Shown: piece by piece, positions 34,379 through 43,504 of the stretch
Position numbering within the stretch: position 1 is the first letter of the stretch
Layout of the letters: every line of letters begins with the position of its first letter
DNA from: Bartonella sp. M0177
Lineage (GTDB): Bacteria; Pseudomonadota; Alphaproteobacteria; Rhizobiales; Rhizobiaceae
Direction of reading: 5' to 3'
Length of the DNA stretch: 64,000 bases
Assembly: GCF_016102285.1 (NCBI RefSeq)
Contig: NZ_JACFOY010000001.1
Span: forward strand, 558,001 to 622,000
Program-made: the position numbers and the translations under genes
The notes under the pieces: generated by a model
What the model was told of the DNA's origin: nothing
Database searches by the model: none
Seen by the model: only the letters and a program-made list of their open reading frames with translations

Positions 34379-34904
34379 TCTGACAGTTGTTTTTGAGGCT
34401 TCTGCAGGCAATGCCTGCGAAGGAGAAATGATTGAAGCATCCAAACGTTACGATATTCCGCTTGGTATATTGTATGCTGTTGGATTGACTGAAACAGGCA
34501 ACAAAGACTCACTCCAGCCTTATGCGCTCAATATTGATGGAAAGGCGGTATTTGCACAAAGTGAGTCGCAGGCGCTGAAGATTTTTTACGAGGCAAAACG
34601 TCGCGGAGCGAAACTCATCGACGTGGGTTGCATGCAAATTAACCACTATTATCACGGAGAGCGTTTTCCATCTGTGGCAGCAATGTTCCAGCCACATCTC
34701 AACGTCGATTATGCCGCGCGTTTCCTTAAAGAACTGAAGGAACGGGAAGGTAGCTGGACCATGGCAGTGGCACGTTACCATGCCGGCCCGAATAATAATC
34801 CGGCACAAAAACGATATGTCTGTCAGGTCATCGCCAATATGATCGCTTCCGGGTTCGGTAAATGGACGCAAGCTTCGCGCCAGTTTTGTCGTGGAGAACT
34901 GTAG
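34329..34904 (+). CDS. Lytic transglycosylase (SLT domain), probably flagellum-associated
   Basis: The open frame reaches back to 34134, but the ATG at 34329 starts a proper signal peptide (MYVSKILVAILAVWWSSLTV, ending ASAG). It follows GAAGAAG, overlapping motD by 50 bp in another frame. The mature domain has the SLT features: YAVGLTETGN with the catalytic Glu, GCMQINHYYHG, and AVARYHAGPNNN. The 191-aa enzyme would cut peptidoglycan for rod passage, replacing the muramidase half missing from FlgJ. Confidence 0.88.
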   Translation: MYVSKILVAILAVWWSSLTVVFEASAGNACEGEMIEASKRYDIPLGILYAVGLTETGNKDSLQPYALNIDGKAVFAQSESQALKIFYEAKRRGAKLIDVGCMQINHYYHGERFPSVAAMFQPHLNVDYAARFLKELKEREGSWTMAVARYHAGPNNNPAQKRYVCQVIANMIASGFGKWTQASRQFCRGEL

Positions 34905-35116
34905 GTGACGTTTTAATAAGCATGGTTAAATTTTATAGTTAACGTGCCTGCATGTGACTAACTGTTTGAAAATCAATGATTTTCATACGAAAAATGACGG
35001 TTTGAAATAAGAATTTATTAAAAAAATCGTCTATTTTTGGGAAAGTATGGCGGATTCTTGGCAGAAAAAGTTAAAAACAACTTGTAATTTCTGCCGCGAA
35101 AGATATCTTAAAGAAA

Positions 35117-35162
35117 AGTCCTCATTAAGGATAAGTTCTTGAGTTTTAGGACTTAGTGAGGA
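35117..35162 (+). promoter_or_regulatory. Competing hairpins in the ftcR 5' region
   Basis: TCCTCATTAAG (35119-35129) can pair with CTTAGTGAGGA (35152-35162) with one G-U pair. Alternatively AAGTCCT (35117-35123) can pair with AGGACTT (35148-35154). The two exclude each other. The region ends 19 nt before the ftcR ATG. It may be an RNA element or a DNA dyad. Confidence 0.45.
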
Positions 35163-35181
35163 AGTTCATAGGAATAGGAAC

Positions 35182-35865
35182 ATGATAATAGTTGTAGACG
35201 AACGCAAGCTGGTGACTGATGGTTATTCTGCCTTGTTCGCACGGGAAGGGATCTCGGCAACAGGTTTATCATCTGCCGATTTTGATGATTGGGTAGAAAC
35301 CGCCCCGAAATCGGAAATGTCAGCAGTCGAAGCGATTCTTCTTGGTGATTGCAAAGACCGCATCGAGCTGCCAAAGAAAATTCGCGCTCATTGTGATGCT
35401 CCTGTATTGGCCGTCACAGAAACCAATTCGCTTGAACAGACACTGGCACTGTTTCAGGCCGGAATTGACGATGTATTGCGCAAACCTATTCATGTTCGTG
35501 AAATATTGGCTCGTGTTGCAGCAATACGCCGTCGCATGGGGGGCGAAATCCGCCAATCGGATGCTGCCGTTGTTCTTGGGCCGATCAGCGTGTTCAATGA
35601 CGGTCGTGACCCGAAAATCAATGGGGTCGATTTTGTTCTTCCCCGTCGCGAACGTCGCATTCTTGAATATCTTGTAGCCAATCATGGCCGTCGTGTTAAC
35701 AAAACACAGATTTTCAATGCGATATATGGCGTGTTTGATGCTGAAGTAGAAGAAAATGTCGTTGAAAGTCACATCAGCAAATTGCGTAAAAAACTGAAAG
35801 CCAAACTTGGAACCGATGTTATTGATTCAAAACGGTTCCTCGGTTATAGCTTGAATATTGATTAA
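35182..35865 (+). CDS. ftcR: Flagellar response regulator FtcR/Rem (OmpR family)
   Basis: The 227-aa product has a receiver domain (about residues 1-115) and a winged-helix DNA-binding domain (125-225). Receiver pocket residues appear intact: D6/E7, probable phospho-site D56 at the end of strand 3, T79, and K101 followed by Pro. Brucella FtcR and S. meliloti Rem are master activators of flagellar genes and lie at this same position before flgE. No histidine kinase gene is nearby, so it is an orphan, as in those species. An AGGAATAGGA site precedes the ATG. Confidence 0.92.
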   Translation: MIIVVDERKLVTDGYSALFAREGISATGLSSADFDDWVETAPKSEMSAVEAILLGDCKDRIELPKKIRAHCDAPVLAVTETNSLEQTLALFQAGIDDVLRKPIHVREILARVAAIRRRMGGEIRQSDAAVVLGPISVFNDGRDPKINGVDFVLPRRERRILEYLVANHGRRVNKTQIFNAIYGVFDAEVEENVVESHISKLRKKLKAKLGTDVIDSKRFLGYSLNID

Positions 35866-35893
35866 TCATTTCGTAACTCCATACGATCTCTTG

Positions 35894-35923
35894 AAGCCTG
35901 CATTTTTTGCAGGCTTTTTTTTA
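35894..35923 (+). terminator. Terminator of ftcR
   Basis: AAGCCTGCA pairs with TGCAGGCTT across a 5-nt T loop, with a T run after the stem, about 30 nt past the ftcR stop. It shows ftcR is transcribed separately from flgE. Confidence 0.9.
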
Positions 35924-36268
35924 TCTTTTGAAAACAGTTTTTTTTGAAAAATACCGGATTTATCTTCACTCTTGGAAAGGTTTTTATCTCAATTTTTGCG
36001 TTTATATTGCCTTGATCAAAATCCGGTCGGGAAAGTTTCGAAGCCAATTTTACGCACATATGTAAGCAATCAAACCGACATATATTTGTTATTTTTACTT
36101 CTGCCTTTAAAGCTAAGTCCGTAAATATGTTTTGGAAAAAACAGTTTTGAATGCTGTCAACTGTCTTCTTGGGTGACCATTTTTCCTTTGTAAACTGTGA
36201 CAACGCCAGCTTCGCACAAGGAAGCGCCTCTATGGTGCAACTATGGTTCTCAACTCAAGGAGATAACA
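35924..36268. other. Upstream region of flgE
   Basis: This 345-bp AT-rich stretch holds no credible gene. It must carry the promoter of the flgE-flgK-flgL-flaF-flbT-flgD-fliQ operon. I find no GCAAG direct repeat in it. Confidence 0.5.
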
Positions 36269-37642
36269 ATGGGTATTTACGGTATGATGCGTACCGGCGT
36301 TGCAGGAATGAACGCACAGGCAAACAGACTTACAGGCGTTGCAGATAACGTCGCTAACGTTAGTACGGCAGGTTACAAGCGGACGGATACCCAGTTTTCC
36401 GATCTGGTTATGCCATCAACGCGTAACGCTTATCAGTCCGGTGGTGTCACGACAACTGTTCGCCATGATATTTCAATGCAGGGTGCAGGGCGCGGAACGG
36501 GAAAGCCGGGCGACATTATGCTTGAAGGCAACGGCTTTTTCCGTGTGCAAGATGAAGCCGGAACCGAATATCTGACCCGTGCCGGTTCTTTCCAGAGAAA
36601 CGGTCAAGGTTATCTACAAAATGCAGCAGGATTTTATCTGCTGGATGAAACCGGCAAACGCGTCATAATTAAAGGTGGCGCGGGTGAATTGATGCAAGGT
36701 AAAGTGACCGAGAATATCAACCTTACCGCCAACCTACAGGCTGATAAAAAAGCTATCAAAAGAACAGGTAATGATAAGGTAGATTTTGATATTAAAAATG
36801 AAAAATCTTATCATTTTAAAAAATCTAAAACAATTTATGATGAACAAGGTACAGCTGTTGATGTTGATTTTTATTTTACAAAAACAGATGATAACACATG
36901 GGAAATAAAAACCTATGTTGGAGATCAAAATATAGCCTTGGCAACTAAAGATCAAGACGGGAAAACAATATTAAAACCAGACACAAACCCGGATGATAAA
37001 ATTCCGAACACTGTGATAACTGGCCTTAAATTTGATAAAGAAGGAAATCTGGCAGGCCTTGTTGACTCCGATGGTAATACCCTTGTTGGCGCCGACGGTA
37101 AGCCCGATCTCAACATAAAAATTGGTCTTGACGTTCCTAATGTTAACAAAGAGGCAGGTACTAATAAGGTAACAACTTTTTCTACAATGGTTAATCTTTA
37201 TAATCCGGATAAAGATGGGAAAACAAGTCTGACACAGATTGGTGCCAACTTCACATTCGATGCGGAAGCTGACGGTTATGCACCAGGTACCTATAAAGGT
37301 TTCAGTTTTGGAACAAACGGCGAAATACAGGTCAGCTATAGTAACAGTCAGATAAGAACAATCGGCACCGTTGGCCTTTCCACAGTGACAGCGCCTGACT
37401 CACTTGTTCCTCTTACCGGAACAGTGTTCCAGGCAGTACCCGAAGCTGGTGGTCAGACATTCGGACATCCGGGTGAAGGTACATTCGGCGTTTTGAGAAG
37501 CGGTATGTTGGAAGAGTCAAACGCCGATATCGGCGATGAATTGACAGACATGATCGAAGCACAGCGCAATTATACTGCGAACTCGAAAGTGTTCCAGACG
37601 GGTTCGGAAGTAATGGATGTTATTGTCAATTTGAAACGATAG
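36269..37642 (+). CDS. flgE: Flagellar hook protein FlgE
   Basis: The start is the ATG after CAAGGAG at 36269; the open frame extends 72 nt upstream without a site. The 457-aa product has the hook signature VADNVANVSTAGYKRTDTQF, a large central domain and the C-terminal EAQRNYTANSKVFQTGSEVM. DNA for residues about 160-320 is visibly richer in A and T than its flanks and codes for Lys/Asp/Asn-rich surface sequence. FlgE polymerises into the hook; its length is set by FliK/MotD. Confidence 0.95.
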   Translation: MGIYGMMRTGVAGMNAQANRLTGVADNVANVSTAGYKRTDTQFSDLVMPSTRNAYQSGGVTTTVRHDISMQGAGRGTGKPGDIMLEGNGFFRVQDEAGTEYLTRAGSFQRNGQGYLQNAAGFYLLDETGKRVIIKGGAGELMQGKVTENINLTANLQADKKAIKRTGNDKVDFDIKNEKSYHFKKSKTIYDEQGTAVDVDFYFTKTDDNTWEIKTYVGDQNIALATKDQDGKTILKPDTNPDDKIPNTVITGLKFDKEGNLAGLVDSDGNTLVGADGKPDLNIKIGLDVPNVNKEAGTNKVTTFSTMVNLYNPDKDGKTSLTQIGANFTFDAEADGYAPGTYKGFSFGTNGEIQVSYSNSQIRTIGTVGLSTVTAPDSLVPLTGTVFQAVPEAGGQTFGHPGEGTFGVLRSGMLEESNADIGDELTDMIEAQRNYTANSKVFQTGSEVMDVIVNLKR

Positions 37643-37701
37643 GACTAACCTTACTTGAAACCGGCTCAACTGCCGATTACATGAGATAAAAGAAGGCTAA
37701 A

Positions 37702-39057
37702 ATGACACTAGGTACAGCACTTTCTACAGCAAGAAATTCACTCAAGACATCGTCTGGACAGATGAGTGTTGTATCCCAGAATATTGGTAGTGCGCGTGAC
37801 ACAAACTATACTCATCGCACTACCCATGTCCTATCTGGCGCCAATGGCATGGTGAGTTCCAAGCTTATTCGGGATGACAATCCCGAACTTCTTGGAAACT
37901 ACCTTCTCAAGTCGAGTCAATCGGCAGCGGCTGCGGCTATAAATGACGGTGCAACACAGCTCTCGAACATCTATGGTACAAACGACTTTGAAAATTCTCC
38001 GTCTCGTTTGCTTGATGATTTCAAAAAAGCTTTGCAGTTCTACGCCAATAATCCAAGCCAAAGAACAGCCGGTGATGCTGCCATTGACAAGGCAAAAGAT
38101 CTTGCCAACAGTTTGAATGCCGGTTCCAAGGCAATTGATAAATTACGTACCGATACAGATAGCGAGATCAAGGATTCTGTTGATCACATCAATGATCTTT
38201 TAAAGCAATTTCAGCAAGTTGAAAAAGAAATTGTCAATGAAAAAGGGTCGGGGCGCGATGGCTATGCCTATATGGATCAACGTGATGCAATTCTTAAGGA
38301 ATTGTCTCAGGAAATTGGTATAACCACTGTTACTCATCCCGACGGGACAATGTCGATCTACGGGATGGATGACAGCACGCTTTATGACAAGGTACCGCGT
38401 CAGGTTTCATATTCTCCAAGCGCACCATTAGTGGCAGGAAAAGCGGGTAACCCTGTCCTTGTTGATGGCGTTCCTCTTTCGCATGATGCTTTCAATTCTC
38501 CTAATGGTTCTGGCAAGCTTGGCGGTTTGCTGAAAGTTCGTGATGAAATTGCTCCGCAATACCAAAAACAACTTGATGAAATAGCAAATGCGCTGACCGA
38601 TATTTTTAAAGGGCCTCCCGCTCTATTCGAGGGAGGTGACGAAACTAACGTTACCGGAACGGCGGGTAGAATTAGCGTTAATCCGGAATTTGATAGTAAT
38701 ACGGTTGATGGTGGTCCGGAAAAGCTCGGTAAAGATCTTCAGAAACTGGTCGACAATTTGGATAAGCCCCGTAATTTCGCTAAAGATACAGGGCTTGATA
38801 GTACTCAAAGCATCGCGTCTTACACCAAGCAATCTTTGTCATGGATGGAAGGCGTACGCAAGTCCGCAACTTCGGATAACGAATATAAAAGCACAATGTT
38901 CAGCCGTGCGGGCGAAGCTTTATCTAATGAAACCGGTGTAAATACTGATGATGAAATGGCTCTTATGCTTCAATTAGAGCAGACTTATTCAGCAACTGCG
39001 CGTATAATAACGACAGTCGGCAAAATGTTGGATGACTTGATGAGTGCGGTAAGATAG
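37702..39057 (+). CDS. flgK: Hook-filament junction protein FlgK
   Basis: The 451-aa product has the N-terminal segment STARNSLKTSSGQMSVVSQN, a central domain and the C-terminal EMALMLQLEQTYSATARIIT followed by MLDDLMSAVR. It is shorter than enteric FlgK (547 aa), as is common in alphaproteobacteria. It forms the first junction layer between hook and filament. FlgL follows after 7 bp. Confidence 0.95.
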   Translation: MTLGTALSTARNSLKTSSGQMSVVSQNIGSARDTNYTHRTTHVLSGANGMVSSKLIRDDNPELLGNYLLKSSQSAAAAAINDGATQLSNIYGTNDFENSPSRLLDDFKKALQFYANNPSQRTAGDAAIDKAKDLANSLNAGSKAIDKLRTDTDSEIKDSVDHINDLLKQFQQVEKEIVNEKGSGRDGYAYMDQRDAILKELSQEIGITTVTHPDGTMSIYGMDDSTLYDKVPRQVSYSPSAPLVAGKAGNPVLVDGVPLSHDAFNSPNGSGKLGGLLKVRDEIAPQYQKQLDEIANALTDIFKGPPALFEGGDETNVTGTAGRISVNPEFDSNTVDGGPEKLGKDLQKLVDNLDKPRNFAKDTGLDSTQSIASYTKQSLSWMEGVRKSATSDNEYKSTMFSRAGEALSNETGVNTDDEMALMLQLEQTYSATARIITTVGKMLDDLMSAVR

Positions 39058-39064
39058 GTGTGAA

Positions 39065-40156
39065 ATGAAAATTAACCCGATTTCTACTTATGTATTGAAT
39101 AATTCACAACGCTCGATTGTCTCGCAAGCGCAGTCAGAACTTGATGAAGCAAGCTATGAGGCCGCAACACAACGGATCAGGGATCCCGGCTTGAAACTTG
39201 GTCGTCAGACGGGTCGTTTTGTTGAAAATGAAAATCAGATTTCAACATTGCAAGGTTTGAAAGATAGCAACAATTTGGCAGCGCAGCGTATGGCTTCGGC
39301 ACAAACGGCACTGCAAAGTCTAGTGGAAGCAAGCAGCAAGGATAAACCCGGTGGCAGCCTTATACAGTTTAATAAAGCGCTGATGGGCGATAATGTTGCT
39401 GCAACTCCGGCAACCATGCAATCTGCTGCACAAACAGCCCTCGACTCCTTCGTCTCGGCAATGAATACGAGCTATAATGGTGAATATGTCTTCGGCGGCA
39501 CCAATACCAGTCAGCCACCGTTCGACTATTATAAGGCGGGGAGCAATACGGGAACCAGCAAAATTGTGCAAGATACGTTCAGAGATTATTTCGGCTTTAA
39601 TGTGGATGACCCACAGGTGGCCAATATTTCTGCCGATGACATGAAATCTTTCATTGATGGACCATTCAGCAAACTTTTTGATGATCCGAGTTGGAATACA
39701 AATTTTTCACGTGCCCAAGACGGTGAAGTCGCGAGGCGCATTTCGCCCAGCGGTGAAAATGCCGATATTTCGGCAAGCGCCAATGATGCGGGCTTCCGTC
39801 AGGCCATGAAAAATATGATTCTTGTGGCGGAATTCGGTAATATCGGGTTATCCTCGAACGCTCAGGGGGCAATTGCCGATCGCGCACGGGCTTCTTCGGA
39901 TAACAAATCGACGGGTAGTGCTATTAACGAGATTATTACGTCGGCGTCCAATCTTGGTAATTCGCAAAGTCGCGTCACCAATGCCACTAATCATATTAAT
40001 GCACAGCTCAGTATTTTGAACCAGACACGCAATGACATGATTGGTGCTGATCCGGCCGAAGCAAGTGCGAAGATGATCCAGCTTCAGAACGTATTACAAA
40101 TTTCATATACTATGACAGCTCGTATCAGTAAGATGACATTGGCCAATTATATTTAA
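39065..40156 (+). CDS. flgL: Hook-filament junction protein FlgL
   Basis: This 363-aa flagellin-like protein has an N-terminus with RSIVSQAQSELDEASYEAAT, the conserved NGEYVFGGTNTSQPPF segment, and a C-terminal helix (EASAKMIQLQNVLQISYTMT). It is the second junction layer and acceptor for the first flagellin subunits. It lies between flgK and flaF. Confidence 0.94.
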   Translation: MKINPISTYVLNNSQRSIVSQAQSELDEASYEAATQRIRDPGLKLGRQTGRFVENENQISTLQGLKDSNNLAAQRMASAQTALQSLVEASSKDKPGGSLIQFNKALMGDNVAATPATMQSAAQTALDSFVSAMNTSYNGEYVFGGTNTSQPPFDYYKAGSNTGTSKIVQDTFRDYFGFNVDDPQVANISADDMKSFIDGPFSKLFDDPSWNTNFSRAQDGEVARRISPSGENADISASANDAGFRQAMKNMILVAEFGNIGLSSNAQGAIADRARASSDNKSTGSAINEIITSASNLGNSQSRVTNATNHINAQLSILNQTRNDMIGADPAEASAKMIQLQNVLQISYTMTARISKMTLANYI

Positions 40157-40206
40157 ATTAATCCTTTTGGGTTAAATAATACGGATATGATATCTGGGGA
40201 ATTTTG

Positions 40207-40581
40207 ATGTATCAGATGCGGTACGAAGATGTAATGGAAGACGATCAGATGGGTGCTCGCGAACGCGAGAGTATTTTGTTCGATCGTTGTATAAAAATGC
40301 TGCGGGCTGCCCAGAAGGCCGGGCCAAGCACGCGCGAGACATATGAAGCGGTAGCATTCACACGTAAATTATGGATTATTTTAATTGAAGACTTGGGACT
40401 GGCGGAAAATGCACTGCCGACAGAACTGAAGGCGTCTCTGATTTCTATCGGTTTCTTTATTTTGAAAGAAATCCAGAGATTGGAGAATGGGGAAACAGCA
40501 GACTTTGATGCTTTGGTGGAAATCTCTGAATCCATCAGAGATGGTCTTGCTACAAATCCGGAGAAAAGTGAAAATGACTGA
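40207..40581 (+). CDS. flaF: Flagellin biosynthesis regulator FlaF
   Basis: The ATG at 40207 is preferred to a TTG at 40204. The 124-aa helical protein has the FlaF pattern AFTRKLWIILIEDLGLAENA. In Caulobacter and Brucella FlaF is needed for flagellin production and works against FlbT at the flagellin mRNA. It overlaps flbT by 8 nt, so the pair is made together. Its likely target is the four leaders at 20774-25303. Confidence 0.94.
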   Translation: MYQMRYEDVMEDDQMGARERESILFDRCIKMLRAAQKAGPSTRETYEAVAFTRKLWIILIEDLGLAENALPTELKASLISIGFFILKEIQRLENGETADFDALVEISESIRDGLATNPEKSEND

Positions 40582-41002
40582 TAAGACGATGCATATAACA
40601 TTACGGCCAAATGAAAAGTTTTACCTGAACGGCGCTGTGTTACGCCCCGATCGTAAGGTAACTTTGGAGCTCTTGAATGATGCGACCTTTCTTCTTGAAG
40701 CTCATGTAATGCAAGCTGAAGATACAAATACACCGCTAAAGCAGCTTTATTTCACTGCACAGGTGATGCTGATTGATCCTGATACAGCCGACAAGACAGT
40801 AATGATTTTCATTGAAATGCTTGGCAAAATGCTCCGCACTTACAATGATCCGATCATTCTGGAAGGTCTGCGCAAATGCATTGATTTGACCGAACAAGAT
40901 AAGATTTTTGACGTTTTGAAAGTCATTCGCGGATTGTTCGATAGAGAAGCAACCATAATGGGCAAAAAGCCTGCGGTTGAAAAGGAACAAAAAACCGCCT
41001 GA
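40574..41002 (+). CDS. flbT: Flagellin mRNA regulator FlbT
   Basis: The start is the ATG at 40574 (MTDKTMHITLRPNEKFYLNG); a longer frame from 40487 is only an overlap with flaF. The 142-aa product has the FlbT core (NGAVLRPDRKVTLELLNDAT; MLRTYNDPIILEGLRKCIDL). In Caulobacter FlbT binds the 5' untranslated region of flagellin mRNA and promotes its decay until the hook is complete. In Brucella it favours flagellin production. Conserved leaders with a hidden ribosome-binding site in this genome give it an obvious substrate. Confidence 0.95.
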   Translation: MTDKTMHITLRPNEKFYLNGAVLRPDRKVTLELLNDATFLLEAHVMQAEDTNTPLKQLYFTAQVMLIDPDTADKTVMIFIEMLGKMLRTYNDPIILEGLRKCIDLTEQDKIFDVLKVIRGLFDREATIMGKKPAVEKEQKTA

Positions 41003-41018
41003 TGTTAGGAGAAAGTTC

Positions 41019-41657
41019 ATGACCATAAGTGCTGTAGACAACAATACATCAAGCCTTATGAAATATACTCCGGCAACCAATTCGGCTGCCGGAAAGCCCG
41101 CCGCAGCAACATCCAATTTTGCTTCAGAAACGCAAGCTGCGTCGGACAAAGATAACACGTCGACGACAAATACAAATGCTTCGACAACATCAACAACGTC
41201 TTCAACTTCCGGTACGGGTAGTACAACTTCTTCCGGGGATACCACTGGAAGCACCAGTACAACTGGTAAGACGTCGACTGCAGATTATAATACTTTTATC
41301 AAGTTGCTTATTGCCCAGATGAAAAATCAGGATCCGACCAAACCAATGGATTCGACCGAATTTGTTTCACAATTGGCAAGTTTTTCAGCTGTCGAGCAGC
41401 AAACGCAGACAAATACCAAACTTGATACAATGGCACAATCGCTCAAGAACATTATGGTTGATGGGCCAATTTCCCGTGCGGAAGGTTATGTTGGCAAATA
41501 TCTTTCGTTTACAGACGAAAAAGGTGCTGTAACTGCTGGTACCGTCCAGTCGGTTACAATTTATAGCGATGGTTTGATCGCTAAACTTGATAATGGAAAA
41601 GACTTGCTTATCGGGCCCGGCGTTACAGTCATGAATAGTCAACCGAAACAAGCTTGA
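41019..41657 (+). CDS. flgD: Hook cap protein FlgD
   Basis: The ATG at 41019 follows TAGGAGAAAG. The 212-aa product has a Thr/Ser-rich N-terminal region (about residues 45-80) and then the FlgD domain (YNTFIKLLIAQMKNQDPTKP; DSTEFVSQLASFSAVEQQTQ). The Thr/Ser tract is longer than typical and repetitive. FlgD caps the growing hook. Confidence 0.94.
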   Translation: MTISAVDNNTSSLMKYTPATNSAAGKPAAATSNFASETQAASDKDNTSTTNTNASTTSTTSSTSGTGSTTSSGDTTGSTSTTGKTSTADYNTFIKLLIAQMKNQDPTKPMDSTEFVSQLASFSAVEQQTQTNTKLDTMAQSLKNIMVDGPISRAEGYVGKYLSFTDEKGAVTAGTVQSVTIYSDGLIAKLDNGKDLLIGPGVTVMNSQPKQA

Positions 41658-41679
41658 GTTTTGTTGCGGGAGCTTGAGA

Positions 41680-41946
41680 ATGAATGAAGCCGATGCCGTC
41701 GATATGGTAACTGCTGCGATTTGGACCGTTTTGGTAGCAAGCGGTCCGGCCGTTGGCGCTGCTATGGCAATAGGCATTGTCATTGCTCTTTTTCAAGCTC
41801 TTACCCAGATACAGGAAATGACATTGACATTTATTCCAAAAATAGTTGTCATTTTCGTTGTCCTCGCATTGACCGCTTCTTTTGTCGGAGGGCAAATTTA
41901 TTCTTTCACCCAATTGGTTTACGGGCGAATTGAATCGAGCTTTTAA
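41680..41946 (+). CDS. fliQ: Flagellar export gate protein FliQ
   Basis: This 88-aa protein has two membrane helices and the signature IVIALFQALTQIQEMTLTFI. The ATG at 41680 follows GCGGGAG. In S. meliloti flhA and fliR come next; here the operon ends after fliQ at a terminator, while fliR is at the far left of the window. Confidence 0.95.
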   Translation: MNEADAVDMVTAAIWTVLVASGPAVGAAMAIGIVIALFQALTQIQEMTLTFIPKIVVIFVVLALTASFVGGQIYSFTQLVYGRIESSF

Positions 41947-42778
41947 AAAGTGAACGGCATTGATAGCAAGAATTAGCTATTGATGTCATGTAATAAGCCT
42001 CGACAAAAAACCACATAGAAAAGTAAAACCAAATAAACCTGTCACTTATTGTGTTTTCTGCTCAACAGCGCTTCGGGCTGGCATTTTACGGGCTTAAACG
42101 CGAATGCAGTCGCGTTTTTCTTTCATAAGTTATTTTATATGCTGCCAAAGGCTGTTGGTTGGCCTGAACAATAAAAGCCCCAATTGATGCGCCGTAAAAT
42201 CGAAATTGGTAGAAGCTACTTTTGCTGGTGTGTCTAAAGGCAAAAGACAACGGTAGAGGAGGTGAAACAAATCTTCTCTTCGGGCCGTTGAAACGCAATG
42301 GAATAGCCTTCAGCCTTTTCTATCCCGAATGACTGGACTGAAACGTTTTTGCGATGATTGTCCGGTCAATCAAAACCCGTTCTTCAATCAGATTTCATTC
42401 TGTTTTATAGGGCAAACTTTGCCACTTTGGATGAATTCGTTGTTTGCGTATACTTTCACGGGGCTATTGATCACTCGGAATTTTGCTCATCAACACAATC
42501 ACATCAAAGAAAGTGGGTTGGTAACCGGTAAAACGGCATATGTGCCGCTTTAATGGCAATTCTGAAGAGCATTTGCATTTCTATCTCGAAGACTGTGAAT
42601 GGCGCTTCAATGACGGGGCAACTGACAAACCTATAAAAACATTGTCAGCAGGGGTAAAATGGTTATCTTTCACCCTTATTCATGTTCTCCTCAACACAAT
42701 TACATAAAAAAATGGAAATAGCTGTAGAGCTATTTCCACACGTATTCGATTGATTTATCACCACTTCAATCAGGAAGA
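41947..42778. other. Intergenic region after fliQ
   Basis: These 832 bp lie between the fliQ stop and the 3' end of the 241-aa gene. Apart from the terminator at 42096 I find only a 74-codon open frame at 42329-42553 without a ribosome-binding site or recognisable sequence. It could be decayed coding DNA at a rearrangement point, since flhA-fliR would be expected here. Confidence 0.5.
42096..42120 (+). terminator. Terminator of the flgE-fliQ operon
   Basis: AAACGCGA (42096-42103) pairs with TCGCGTTT (42110-42117) across a 6-nt loop and runs into a T tract. It lies 150 bp after fliQ. Confidence 0.75.
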
Positions 42779-43504
42779 TCAAATATCTTCCTTCTCGTTG
42801 GGTGTCGAGACATTTGTGTCCCGTTGAATATTTTCCCGCGAGCCAATATCCGTATCCCCCACCGGCATAGTTGTAGCCTTCCCGGTCTTTATGGAGGAAG
42901 TTTCATTATGTGTCTTGTCAGCTTTGGCGGCATCAACTTTTTTATCAGTGTGCTTACCGTCAGAAGGCAAGGGCGGCAAATCGGAATTTGTCTTTGCTGC
43001 TGTTTTAGGACTGCTCTTGGTTACATTGTCGGTATTGACGGAATCTGAACTGCGAGCATTGATACCATCAGCATTTTCAGCATCAGAAGAACCATCCGAC
43101 AAAGTAATTTTATCAGTAAAATGGTCTGAAACTTTCAAAGTTTCATTATCAATTCCGTTGACTTTCTCATGCAGATCCAAGCCATTATTATTATCCGCTT
43201 TTCCATCAACACTATTATCAGACCGTCCTTGGACAGCTTCAAAGAGCTTTTCCATTTCAGCGCGTGCTTCATCAAGATTTTTCTGATGAAAAGCCTCTTC
43301 AGAAGCAGTTTGTTGCTCTTTTATAAGCTCTGTAATGTGAGCCATTATTTCTGCGACGCTTGCAGATATCGGATAATGCGGCCTCGGTTCTACAATAGGT
43401 ACTTGTTCGACAACCGAGTCGGTCCTAGCCGTCTCATTAGAAGGCGTCGCTACTCGCACTGTCGTCAACGAACGGGCGCCAGATGTAGCATCAACCGGTT
43501 GCAT
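42779..43504 (-). CDS. Disordered acidic 241-aa protein, function unknown
   Basis: The product has a short helical segment at residues 50-95 (MAHITELIKEQQTASEEAFH, then LDEARAEMEKLFEAV). The flanks are low-complexity, and the C-terminal 140 residues are rich in Asp, Ser, Asn, Lys and Thr, so it is probably disordered. There is no signal or membrane segment. Composition resembles MotD/FliK in this window but no FliK C-terminal domain is seen. It is monocistronic on the minus strand. I do not recognise it. Confidence 0.68.
   Translation of the reverse strand: MQPVDATSGARSLTTVRVATPSNETARTDSVVEQVPIVEPRPHYPISASVAEIMAHITELIKEQQTASEEAFHQKNLDEARAEMEKLFEAVQGRSDNSVDGKADNNNGLDLHEKVNGIDNETLKVSDHFTDKITLSDGSSDAENADGINARSSDSVNTDNVTKSSPKTAAKTNSDLPPLPSDGKHTDKKVDAAKADKTHNETSSIKTGKATTMPVGDTDIGSRENIQRDTNVSTPNEKEDI

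Noticed and set aside
36197..36268. Upstream extension of flgE
   Set aside because: CAAGGAG directly precedes the ATG at 36269, and the FlgE family starts at that point.
42329..42553. 74-codon frame after the fliQ operon
   Set aside because: Lacks a ribosome-binding site and any domain; kept only as part of the spacer description.
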